From Dioscorea cayenensis subsp. rotundata (Eukaryota > Streptophyta > Magnoliopsida > Dioscoreales > Dioscoreaceae): a stretch of DNA of 64,000 nt. The stretch covers positions 1,240,001-1,304,000 of the forward strand of contig NC_052482.1 in NCBI RefSeq assembly GCF_009730915.1, read 5' to 3'. The notes beneath the pieces are model-generated. The model saw only the letters and a list, made by a program, of their open reading frames with translations, had not been told where the DNA came from and made no database searches. Both the position numbers and the translations under genes were made by a program. Positions 23,522 through 33,544 of the stretch are shown one piece after another. Positions within the stretch are counted from its first letter, which is position 1. Every line of letters starts with the position of its first letter.

Positions 23522-25931
23522 GGGAAAATTACTGTTTACCCCTCGATAATTTCAAAACTTCCCAAACAGCCCCTGTGAGTTTTGCATACCTCAGACAACC
23601 CTTCCTTTATTGTTTTCACTTCCTTTTACCCTCGTCATTAGAAATTCCATCATCGCTTCTTCAAACATTTTTAGACACATTTTTCATTCTTTGTCATTCT
23701 GTTTCGTATCGTACTCATTTAAGCTGTGAGCTCATTTTTAAACATAGAACTCATTTCTTAAAGCAGAGTTCATTTCTTAAGCAGAAACCTCATTTCTTAA
23801 ACGAGAAAACTCATTTCTTAAAAGCGTAAACCTCATTTTTAAACATAAAACTCATTTTTAAACAAAAACATTAATATTTAAGACGAAAAACAAATATTTA
23901 CATGATAAATTAATCCCGGATATAAAACCAATTAATCTTGGTCACTCAGTACATATTTAAATAGAAACAACGATATTTAAGCACTTTTTAAAGCGTAAAC
24001 GCAATATATTAAAGCGAAAACATCGATGGTTAAACAAAGACAAACAAGCGTATAAGCAGAGAACTCATTTTTAAAGCAGAGAGCTTATTTTTAAGCAGAG
24101 ACCTCATTGAGTAGGGACATTCGAGTATCTCATCGTCCCATGATCTCGCTGAGCGGCTTGAGTCTTGAGCTCCGAGATCCGGGCGGCGATCTCGAAGGTA
24201 GGCGTGCTGGGTCGTGAGGGTCGTAGAAAATCTTTATTGGCGTTGGCGATCCGGTTGGCGAGCGTTCCTCGGTGGTCGGAGTGGTGAGGTCTTGGTGGCG
24301 ACGTCGGATAAGGCGGGAAATTTGAACTCGAGCGGAACCATTCTCGATTGCGGAGACCGCAGACATGGATAGCGATAGGGTTAGGGTTAGGGATCATTCA
24401 GGGGTTTTGGATCCATGGGTGCCTAAGTCGGTGTGACCGGGGAGCGGAGGAGGAGCGGTCTGCCGAGTGAGGGTTCGGGATCTCGCCGTCTTCGTCTTCA
24501 TCTTCATCGCCTCTCCCACATCGTCGACCTCATCTCTTTCATCTTCTTAGTGATGAGCCTCGGGGAAGACCGCGATGCTCCTCGTCGTCGAGCCGAGGCA
24601 TCGAAGGTTGCACTCAGTACATATTTAAATAGAAACAGCGATGTTTAAGCACTTTTTTTAAAGCGTAAAGCGCTAATATATTAAAGCGAAACATCGATAG
24701 TTAAACAAAGACAAACAAGCATATAAAGCAGAGAACTCATTTCTTAAAGCAGGAGAACTCATTTCTTAAACAGAGAGCTTATTTTTAAAGCAGAGACCTC
24801 GTTGAGTAGGGACGTTTGAGTATCTCATCGTCATCGATCTCGCGAACGCTTGAGTCTTTCGAGCTCGGGATCCAGCGAGCGATCTCGAAGGTGGCATGCC
24901 TGCGTGTGGGGTCTTAAAGGAGAAATCTTTATCAGGCGTTGGCGATCCCGGTTGGCGGCGTTCCTCGGTGGTCGGAGTGGTGAGGTCTTCGGTGGCGACG
25001 TCGGATAAGACGAAAGTCGAACTCGAAACCGAACCATTCTCGATCGCGGAGACCGCAACATGGATAGAGATAGGGTTAGGGTTAGGGATCATTCACGGGT
25101 TTGGATCCATGGTGCTAAGTCGGTGGCGAGGGAACGGAGGGAGGAAGCGGCGGCAGATAAGGGTTCGATCTCGCCAGTCTTCGTCTTCGCCTTCATCGTC
25201 TTCCGCCGTCGAGCCCTCATCTCTTTCATCTTCTTCGTCGTTGACCTCGGGGAAGACCGCGTGCTCCTCGATCGTCGAGCGAGATGCATCGAAAGGTCAG
25301 CACCTTTTTTCTCCCGAACATGAAATCCCATTTTTTCATGCAGCGTGATCGTGATTGTGAGTCGCGATGTTTTGTCTCATTTGCTGATCAATTGCAGATA
25401 AAGAGATTTTGGGGGTGATACATCACAGAAAAACTCATTTCTTAAGCAGAGCCTCGTTTTTTTAAACAAAAACCCTCATTTCTTAAACATGAAAACTCAT
25501 TTCTTAAGCAGAGCCTCATTTTTAAAAGCGAAACCTCTTTTTCTTAAACGGAAAACTCATTTCTTAAACAGAAAACTCGATTTTTAAACAAAAACTCATT
25601 TTTAAATAGAAAACTCATTTTTAAACAGAAACTCAGTTTTTTAAGCATGAACCTCATACCTCATATTTTAAATAGAAGCTTCATTTTCAAATAGAAACTC
25701 ATTGTACTCAGGGCATTATAGTCAAACCCTCGTCACACTTGCACATAACTTCTACGCAAGTGACAATTTAGTCCCAAAAAATTCCAAATTAACTCTATCG
25801 ATCACTATTAGATGTTTGGGGGTTTAAAAATCATTAGTATTCGAAAAGCGAAGGGGTTTTTGAGGGGTCAAGCAAACTAGAGGTGTTTTTGCAATATTGC
25901 AAACTTACAAGGTGTTTTTGACAATTTCCAC
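23522..25931. mobile_element. Mutator-like element B (copy 1), 2.4 kb, Pack-MULE-like
   Basis: Flanked by an exact 9-bp target-site duplication TAATTTTAA (23513-23521 and 25932-25940). The left end GGGAAAATTACTGTTTACCC matches the left end of element A (GAGAAAATTACTGTTTACCC). The right end GTTTTTGACAATTTCCAC matches element A's (GTTTTTGGCAATTTCCAC), so the two are one family. No transposase is seen. The interior has TTTAAAC-type arrays (23740-24115, 24615-24800, 25430-25700) around GC-rich DNA that looks unlike the rest of the region. That GC-rich DNA occurs twice in tandem. I infer a non-autonomous element with captured host sequence. Confidence 0.85.
23944..25280. repeat. 668-bp tandem duplication with captured GC-rich sequence in element B
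   Basis: CACTCAGTACATATTTAAAT occurs at about 23943 and again at about 24611. Everything between is repeated in order: a TTTAAAC array, then GC-rich sequence containing TCGGAGTGGTGAGGTCTT, TAGGGTTAGGGTTAGGGATC and GGATCCATGG. The GC-rich part is open over short frames on both strands, but the frames differ between the repeats, so no coding function is supported. Read on the minus strand, CCCTAACCCTAACCCTA lies just before an ATG, as in leaders of plant housekeeping genes. The source gene is not recognised. Confidence 0.75.
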
Positions 25932-25940
25932 TAATTTTAA

Positions 25941-26767
25941 ATATTTATTTGTGATAATAACGAATAAAAAAAATTGATATAATTTGTAATCTTTTTAGGA
26001 ACTATGTGCAAAAATGTTCTCATTATAAATACTCATTTGGCCCGGGACGATGGACGACATATCACCGGCGGCGATCACCGGCGGCCACCTTTCGCCGGAG
26101 TAGGTGAAGAAGACGAATTCGATGTGTTCTATCATCTATGCTTTCCCATGGCACACCCACAGCACCCTGGTACGATGAATGCAAGAAGATCTTTTGGCGC
26201 CTTTACTTGGATACTTCTTCTCTTGTTAATCTGGAAAAAAATCACTTTTTTTTCTCAACATATTGTCTTCTGTTGATTGAATTTGTGTGATTTTTTGGAG
26301 AATCAAATGATTTTCTGGCGTTATATGTTTGTGCTGATTAGTTGTAGATGAGGTGTTTGCGTAAATGCCTGACTGAGTGATTGAGTGGTGTCTGTTATAA
26401 ATTTTTTTTTAGTTCAAGAAGGCAATGGATTTTAGCTATATGTAAATTACTGTTGATCCTAGTTGAGTGGCAGATTTATTCATACTCAATGGTACTCAAT
26501 GTTGATTGTTTTGATGTTCTTTTTGTGATCTATTATTTTTTTTGTTAAGGTATGAAATTGGATAATTTTAATTGATATGTTTGTGCATGCCAGGTTACCG
26601 AGAGAGATTTGTTTGAAACGTAATTTTTGCCTGCTCAGTTCATGACTTTTTGAAGCTCAGGAAGACAATTCAGTTGTGTTTCAATTGCTATTAATTCCTG
26701 TTAATGTTTCTATGTCAAAGATTGAATCTTAGTGAATGTTTGTCACTTATTCTGACAAAGAAGGAAA
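25941..26767 (+). promoter_or_regulatory. Promoter and leader region of the PORR gene
   Basis: Between element B and the PORR start codon. It contains a conserved GC-rich patch (about 26040-26180) with a short upstream frame, then AT-rich sequence. That patch could be a non-coding first exon with an intron before 26768, but splice sites cannot be fixed without transcripts. The first part is repeated at 63713-64000. Confidence 0.4.
26050..26103 (+). other. Possible upstream ORF, 17 codons
   Basis: ATG with MDDISPAAITGGHLSPE and a TAG, about 660 bp upstream of the PORR ATG. The start and most residues persist in copy 2 (from about 63830), but the end differs there because of a small deletion. 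It could be a uORF, the start of another exon, or chance. Confidence 0.25.
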
Positions 26768-28126
26768 ATGTTGGGGTTGTTAAATGAATGCCGTAAATGG
26801 ACGGCATTGGGAAAGTTTAAAGCAGAAATCTTGCAGTTAGTTTCTTTGCCCAAGTTGAATGGGGTTGTCCATTTTGGGCCATTTAACTGTAACTTGCAGA
26901 GAAGGTGGAAGAAGCCTGTGGATTCTGCACAAACTCGTTTAGAGAATAGAACAAGAGATCTCAGGCTTGACAAGCTTAGGAGCCAACTAAAGAAGTTGAG
27001 CTTAGTCCTCAAAGTGCAAGAATTGATCTTGAAGCAGAGAGGTCAATACATTTCTGTTCAGTTGCTCTCGAAGTGGAAAAACATAATTGGAATAAATATA
27101 GGGATTGGTGTTTTTCTTCGGAAGTACCCTCACATTTTTGAGTTGTATACCCATCCTGTTAAAAGAAATCTCTGTTGTAAAGTTAGTCAAAAGATGCTTG
27201 ATTTGATTGAAGAGGAAATTGGGATCATAAAAGAGTCTGAAGTAGAGACCATTCAAAGATTGAAGAAGCTCCTTTTGATGTCAACAAGCGGGGCATTGCA
27301 CATCCATGCCTTATGGCTCATAAGAAGGCAGCTAGGTTTGCCTGATGATTTCAGGAAGTCTGTCCTTCCTAGGTATCCAGTTGATTTCAACATTGTTTTC
27401 CCTGATATTATAACCTTGGCCTCAAAAGATGACTGTTTGGTTGAGGCAACAGTTGAAAACTGGAGGGAGAAAGAGTATAGAGAAAAATGGCTAAGCGAGT
27501 TTGAGACCAATTTTGCATTTCCAATTCAGTTTCCAACAGGCTTTAAGATTGAAAAAGGGTTTAGAGAAAAGTTGAAGAATTGGCAAAGGCTTCCTTATTT
27601 AAAACCTTATGAGAAAAAGGATGTCATTCGACCACGCACTTGTGGTGGAGCTGAGCGTTTTGAAAAGCGTACAGTTGGTATTCTTCATGAACTTTTGAGC
27701 TTGACAGTAGAAAAAATGATTGAAGTTGAACAGTTGGCGCACTTCCGGAAGGATTTCAACATGGAAATCAATATGAGAGAGCTTTTGCTTAAACATCCTG
27801 GGATATTTTATATCTCAACCAAAGGGAACACACTAACTGTATTTCTCAGAGAGGCGTATAGTAAAGGTTGCCTTGTTGAGCCAAACCCCATCTATACTGT
27901 TCGACGGAAAATGCTAGATCTTGTCTTGTTAGGATGTCGAAACACTGATCAAATGCAACTTTTCCAGGAGCTAGAGGATGGGTGTAATGAGAAGATCAAC
28001 CATGAGTTGGCCAGTGGTTCATGTGATGGAGATTGGGTTATTCCAATTTTGGAAAGTTGTGATGAAAGGCAGTACAATAGAAGTGTTGGCAACATAACAG
28101 ATCTATCCGAAGATGCTGAATATTAA
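26768..28126 (+). CDS. PORR-domain protein (plant organelle RNA recognition)
   Basis: Single-exon gene of 452 residues. PORR (DUF860) proteins such as WTF1, WTF9 and RPD1 bind organellar RNA and promote group II intron splicing in chloroplasts or mitochondria. The PORR domain spans about residues 65-400: DLRLDKLRSQLKKLSLVLKV, FLRKYPHIFELY, LRRLPDDF-like LGLPDDFRKSVLPRYPVDF, FPTGFKIEKGFREKLKNWQ, RFEKRTVGILHELLSLTVEK, and LLLKHPGIFYISTKGNTLTV followed by FLREAY. The N-terminus (MLGLLNECRKWTALGKFKAE) is basic and Ser/Arg-poor to moderate; organelle targeting is expected, but plastid versus mitochondrion is undecided. Start: first in-frame ATG, with nothing recognisable upstream in frame. The acidic C-terminal tail after 410 is variable in the family. 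It lies just beyond element B. Confidence 0.9.
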   Translation: MLGLLNECRKWTALGKFKAEILQLVSLPKLNGVVHFGPFNCNLQRRWKKPVDSAQTRLENRTRDLRLDKLRSQLKKLSLVLKVQELILKQRGQYISVQLLSKWKNIIGINIGIGVFLRKYPHIFELYTHPVKRNLCCKVSQKMLDLIEEEIGIIKESEVETIQRLKKLLLMSTSGALHIHALWLIRRQLGLPDDFRKSVLPRYPVDFNIVFPDIITLASKDDCLVEATVENWREKEYREKWLSEFETNFAFPIQFPTGFKIEKGFREKLKNWQRLPYLKPYEKKDVIRPRTCGGAERFEKRTVGILHELLSLTVEKMIEVEQLAHFRKDFNMEINMRELLLKHPGIFYISTKGNTLTVFLREAYSKGCLVEPNPIYTVRRKMLDLVLLGCRNTDQMQLFQELEDGCNEKINHELASGSCDGDWVIPILESCDERQYNRSVGNITDLSEDAEY

Positions 28127-29689
28127 TTTTTAGCTTTTCATGTTCCCTCATCAAACAATCAGTAGGTGTATGGCATAGTTGAAGTTGTGGCTGGGGGAAT
28201 TGTATTTTCTTTGTTAATGTCACCAGTTGCTGCACTGTTGCCTGACTTCATCAGTGTTAAAGAAGATACAATGATTATGAATATATCCCCAAATCGCTGA
28301 GTTCCTTTGATTGGATTTAGTGACACTTCACTGGAATTTTTTTTTCGTATTCCAAACATTCTTCTTTTGAGTTTTGCAAACGGTTGCAGGAGAAACTTCT
28401 GCAAAATCCAGGTACCGGATATTTGGGTATTCTCTGATCCTTATTTTTAGTTTGTCAAATAATCACTTATGCACCACATGGTCCACATGCATTTCAGTTA
28501 ATTTCGGTTGTGCTTGTAACTATGCTTGGACTTTCACCGTTGGTAAAAAGAGGATTTAGTTAATACAAGGGCTTGGTTCTTGTTGTCTTGGTTGGATAAT
28601 TTTAATTTTCTTTGATTTATATTGAGGATAATCTTTTTACCATTATTAATAATTAATTTCTGTTTAACATAGTATGTTTGATGAAGAATTTGATGATTCT
28701 GCATGATGTAGGAACTGATTTATTTGTTACTAGTTTTAAAAGTTGTGTGCAACCATTATTATCATATGTAGAACTCATATGATACCTGTGATTTAGCTTC
28801 CTCTGTTTACCAGTTTACACCTAAATTATGCTTTCCTGTCAGCCTGAATCAAAAAGCTAATTTCTGGTGGTATTGTTATGGCTTCATTTAATGCATATTT
28901 ACCAATTCCCAGGCAAAGTAAATCACTTATGAAGAGCCCCTATTCTATGTATGTTTATGTGTAAGTTTGATGCATTCATATGACCAAAAAAACCTCTTAA
29001 TATAAATTTATCAGTAATATCCTTATAATTGGTTTTAGATTTTAGAAACAAGAACTTTATGAGAGTAGAATACTATGATATGTATATTTAATAAAATTAT
29101 CCATTAGCATTGGTTACTGATTTTGCAATTCGAGATAGAAAGAGGTTGATGCCTTCAAAATATCACTTTTCTCTATTTTTTGATTTCTGATCTTGTTCTC
29201 CAAAAACTTTTAGCTTGTGTTTTGATTGAGGAAAATTTGTCGGAGAAACAAGAGCAGGTGCTTGGTTGGATGGAGAAAAATGAAATTTATAAACAAATGA
29301 AAGAAAATGTTTGATGGAAATTTTCTTTGCTTTTCCTCCCCATTTCTTTTCTCATCTTTTTTGCCATTTGCCCCTCAATTCAAGAGCCACCTTGGCTTGG
29401 TAATTAATCTTTGTGATTGTGGATAAGGTCTATCCTTTATGCAATTTCCTTTTCTGGTGACATTACAAGCAACGAAGTATAGTTATTCGTTTCTATGAAA
29501 TTATACTGATAAATATCATCCATGCCAAAAAGCGCAATAAAGTAATATCATTTGGATATTTTTCTTATATATTTCTTTATTGATAGAAATCCATACAACA
29601 GCCACTTTATGCATATATTTTTTGATCATGTAGCATGCAATACTTCAAACATAAACAAGTAGTAATCAGTGATGCGAGGAGCTGCGATT
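28127..29689. other. Intergenic, PORR 3' UTR to PMEI 3' end
   Basis: Convergent intergenic region. AT-rich with several short T runs. No gene, RNA or clear repeat found. Confidence 0.5.
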
Positions 29690-30268
29690 TTAGCCACTTT
29701 GACCAGAGGATGCAAGCTTGTTAACAAGCGCCAATGCATTACTAGTGAAGTGAGTGGTGTTCAACACCTTGCTTGTGATCATTCTCACTTGAGGCCCAAC
29801 CTTGAACTCCTGAAAACCATCAATGCAAGTGTTCTGGTTTGTCAGTGCGGCGCTCAACCACGTCTCCACATTACTTATCTGTGAGGCAAATGTTTCTCGC
29901 TCAAGGCTTCGCATCTCTCCAAGAGCGCTATGGAGCAGGGACACTGCATCACTGAAGCACTCAACACAATCAGATAGTGCAAGCCTCGCCCGTCCTCTCA
30001 TCCGTACTCCACCACCTCCAGTCTTGAGCTTTACCAGGTACTGTCCTGCTTCTTGTGTTTCTGCAAGTGTGACTGATACTGCCGCCCGAGCCCACCCGGA
30101 CGGGGAGTGACTAGCAGGGCTTGAGAAGTGTGATAGGGAGTGAATGCAGAGTGACTGGTATCGAGTTACGCTGCATACTTTCTTTAGGTAGTCATGGCCC
30201 TGTCCATATGCCATGTACAACATAATGGTTATGGAGAAGAGAATGAGGAGTATGTTTGAGCTTGCCAT
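29690..30268 (-). CDS. Pectin methylesterase inhibitor (PMEI) family protein
   Basis: Single-exon gene of 192 residues. PMEIs are secreted four-helix-bundle proteins that form 1:1 complexes with pectin methylesterases in the cell wall (related ones inhibit invertases). Residues 1-22 are a signal peptide (ILLILFSITIMLYMAYG). The mature part has the four family cysteines: C32 and C41 (CSVTRYQSLC, X8 spacing), C101 (ALSDCVECFSDAV) and C148 (TNQNTCIDGF), with an extra C104. The conserved VETWLSAALT segment precedes C148. No pectinesterase catalytic domain follows, so this is a stand-alone inhibitor. A Gly-rich loop (GGGG at 84-87) is slightly unusual. A (GT)n tract lies in the leader. PME versus invertase inhibition cannot be read from sequence alone; the WLSAALT motif favours PMEI. 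Confidence 0.9.
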   Translation of the reverse strand: MASSNILLILFSITIMLYMAYGQGHDYLKKVCSVTRYQSLCIHSLSHFSSPASHSPSGWARAAVSVTLAETQEAGQYLVKLKTGGGGVRMRGRARLALSDCVECFSDAVSLLHSALGEMRSLERETFASQISNVETWLSAALTNQNTCIDGFQEFKVGPQVRMITSKVLNTTHFTSNALALVNKLASSGQSG

Positions 30269-30295
30269 TATAAGAGAAAGGAATTCAGAGGGACA

Positions 30296-30312
30296 GTGTG
30301 TGTGTGTGTGTG
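30296..30312. repeat. (GT)n tract in the PMEI leader
   Basis: About eight GT units 28-44 bp upstream of the PMEI start, likely in its 5' UTR. Confidence 0.8.
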
Positions 30313-33300
30313 GTTTGGAGGGAGTTTGCTGGGTGTTTTTAAAGAGGTGAGCTGGTGCTCAGGGATGCCTTTTACTGGTGGCTTCTTATGGTTGTGAGAG
30401 TCATAAAGAGGGAAAAGCCATTGCAAGATTGACAATTTGAAAAGTGAATGTACAGGCTGGACAGGGCCTAATGGTGTGTTTGAACTTCTTTGTACTTTCA
30501 AATCTGGGAAATAACTTCCAGTTTAAAGTCTGAGTTCAAGTGTATTTGTCACGAGCCTGATCACGTTTTGCCGATTGGTTTGTTGAGGAAAAGTTCATGA
30601 GTTCGATCTTATCTTAACTCCGAAAACTTTTTACTTAATTTTATTTATGTTTTTTGGTGTTTGCATTTTCCAGATTCTGAAAGCGCGGAGCTGGACTTAA
30701 AGTTTGAAGTGTGAGTTTGGATTTAGTTTGAATAGTTCTTTACTTGAATTTATTTGTGTTTTTAGAGATTTTTATAAATAACTTCGAAGTTTACATATTT
30801 GACTATTCGAACCAGGGTTTAACATCGAAGAACATGGGCCTCGGCCCGGAGTGAAGACCAGAAAATTTGGCAGGTCTGGAAAGGTTTGGATAGAAGTTGT
30901 GGTGTGGTTCTGCATGTGATTTGGAAGGTGAGGCTTTCTCGTGAAGTAGTAAGTCTGAATTAAATGCTTTCTCCAAATTCATTGGAGATTTATTTCAAAT
31001 TAAATACAGATTTTAACTCATGCCATCCGTGCATAGAGAGCTGGTATAACACTTTTTTTTTTTTTCTTTTATTTGATATATGGGATAATATTATTTAACA
31101 AGATAATTTGATTTTGAACTTGAATTTTATATTGTTAATTTCATTTTTTTGATTTTTTTTTTTGTATTTTAAATTGCAATATAAGTGAAATTATTGTTTT
31201 TTAAATTGCATGGTTGTTGTTTAATTTTATTTAAGTAAAATTGATGTATTTAGTTTATTATTATTTTGTTTGATGTAGGTTAAGGTATAAAATTAATATT
31301 TATTGATTTTAATATTTTACCTATATATTTATTTATTTATTTATTTGGTGATAATCATACTGAGTGGGAAAAATATTTTTTTTTTTAATATAAAATTATT
31401 TAATTAATTCAATAAAAAAATATTTTTTATAATTAAATGCAGACAATATAGTTGCCCATATGAACCAGAGGGTTCTAGAAGTTGCAAACACATTAGCTTA
31501 CAATTAAAAAAAAAAAAAACGCAGCGGTTGCAGATCATTTAGTAGTGTGAATAGTATAATGAACAACATTTATCAATAGTATTATCAACAATATTTTCTT
31601 ATATTTTTAAAATTTTTGTGGACACTTTATGAATATCTGGATAACATATTGTCATATATATATATATATATAAAATAAAACATCATTCAAAAATTTCAAG
31701 CGTACACCTAAAACATCAATATTTTCAAAGCAATATTTAAATTTCATAAAAATTTTCAAATTCACGATAAAGTGGGTATCCTAATTTTTTTTAAAAGAAT
31801 TATCAAAGGTGTACATAAATCTGGAATTGATCATCTAATCGTGTATTAGAATTTAAACTTAGGATTTGAACTTTCTCTATCAACATTTTTTTATGATGGA
31901 GTAAATATTGCTGGACTATGAACCATTTAATAATATCTTACCTGCTAAAGGGTCTATAGAAACATCAAATTTCATCTAAACAAAATCAAGCACTAATATC
32001 AATATTTGTGACTCCTCAATCCCAAAGAGAGATTTCATGTGCTAGGCATTAGTTGTAATTTGAAATGCTATATATATAATTAAAAAAAAAAATTCAGATG
32101 TAAGTACTTTCACATATAAAAAATGGTGTCACAACAAACCAAATACCCAAGAGTAGCTTTTACATTTAAACTTTTTTTACATTATATTACTTCTACCAAA
32201 CTAAACAACCCCAAGCTACGCGTGTCTGATTGGAAGAAAAAACTAAATTAGTTATTGCCAAGATTGGCTCATTCAAAACAAAATCAACAAAACACTTTAT
32301 CTGCACAGATGAAAAAAAAAAATAATAATAATATCTCAACCCATATATATTAATTTTAAAATTTAAATAAAAATAAATTATTTTTAATCTTTATATTTTG
32401 AGAAAAAAGTATGAAAACAATAAAAAAAACAAGTGAAGCAACCACCAATGACCTCTTCATCGATTAACACTGGGTTTTTTTACGTAAAGTGTTTATGTGC
32501 TTGCTGAGAAAACAAATTTAAATTTTAGTTCATATAAAATGAAAACATAAATATATTACAATATTAACTCCACGTATATACGTACTCTTGACATGACTAG
32601 TCTATATTTTATAATAATAATAAAAAAACTATCATGGGAAAGAGTGGCACAACTTATTTTATCAATATAAATTTTATTTTATTTTATTTTTTATAAAATA
32701 AATCAGTCTTGTGAGAGGGAGTTAAGCTTTATTTTTTTGACTCTATAGAGAAATAAATTACTATCTTTGTACTAAAAAAATGGTACAAATTTCAGTCATA
32801 CGATCATATAGGAATTTCCCACTAACATATGAGGGTATTTTGGGGATTTTATTAAAAATTTTAAAAAATTATCAAAAATTTGAAAATTTTCATAGAATCA
32901 CCATCGTAAATCATTAAATGGTTAAAATATTTGACTACTGTCAAGTGTTTGACTATCTCTCAAAATCTAAATATAGACGATGTCTGTGGCGGCTTATCAA
33001 TATTATTAAAAATAATAATGAATTAAAAACAAATTTTCCCTCTTTATTATTCAAACTACTTCATAAAATAAATGTGTGACACGTGAAATATTTGAACAAA
33101 ATATATAAAAATCAACAAATTAAATTTATTCCTATGTTTCCCAAAAATAAATAAATAAATAAACAAATAAACAAAAACACAAGACGTCTCCTTCGCAATA
33201 CTAGCGAAATGAAAACCATGGTCACGCCCCGGGTTTCCAAGCCACAACAGCAAAGCAACCTACATTGACCACTAATATATAACCACGTGTCACATATTCT

Positions 33301-33544
33301 TAACATTTCCACGTGGCTTGAAACTATTCGATTTACAAGACCAAATTTACAAGTGTGACATGTAGCGGATCCGGTGCTCATTTGGCGTAGCGTTGTCGAA
33401 GTTTGACTTAAAGTTGGCGGTCAACGTTTGAGAAGTGGTTATATAAATATACACAGCGTCTTAATTTGGGGAAATTATAGTAAGAAAAAAAAAACCCTAA
33501 TTTTTTTTCGCACAATTTGAAGGAGAAGAGAACCAAATCGGAGA
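30313..33544. other. Divergent intergenic region between PMEI and the HIG1 gene
   Basis: About 3.2 kb, strongly AT-rich, with no coding sequence recognised. Contains (TA)n at about 31653-31671, ATTT runs near 31330, and TTTATT runs near 32670. The last 300 bp are the HIG1 promoter side and contain CACGTGTCAC (about 33284) and CCACGTGGC (about 33310), G-box/ABRE-like ACGT cores. AAACCCTAA occurs in the leader near 33491. Confidence 0.5.
33280..33320. promoter_or_regulatory. Pair of ACGT-core (G-box/ABRE-like) elements
   Basis: CCACGTGTCAC and CCACGTGGC occur about 28 bp apart, some 230-260 bp upstream of the HIG1 ATG. Such cores bind bZIP and bHLH factors in plants, and paired ABREs often mark ABA or stress response. 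The function here is inferred only. Confidence 0.45.

Larger units (their letters stand above)
6436..26222. repeat. Large duplicated block, copy 1
   Basis: Nearly every feature from about 6436 to 26222 recurs in the same order and orientation at 42597-64000: element A, the OB-fold gene with its large intron, NDUFS5, element B and the region upstream of the PORR gene. Long stretches match base for base apart from scattered substitutions and indels. The left edge lies in an AT microsatellite. The right edge is not visible because copy 2 runs off the window. See findings for the haplotype versus true-duplication question. Confidence 0.95.

Noticed and set aside
24379-24398. Interstitial telomere (TTAGGG)n
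   Set aside because: Only about three units, repeated with the 668-bp duplication and placed like a telo-box leader element. Far too short to be a telomere or fusion scar.
24130-25348. Several 76-150-codon frames in the GC-rich part of element B
   Set aside because: Open frames differ between the tandem units and between block copies. This is consistent with non-coding captured sequence, not a conserved protein.
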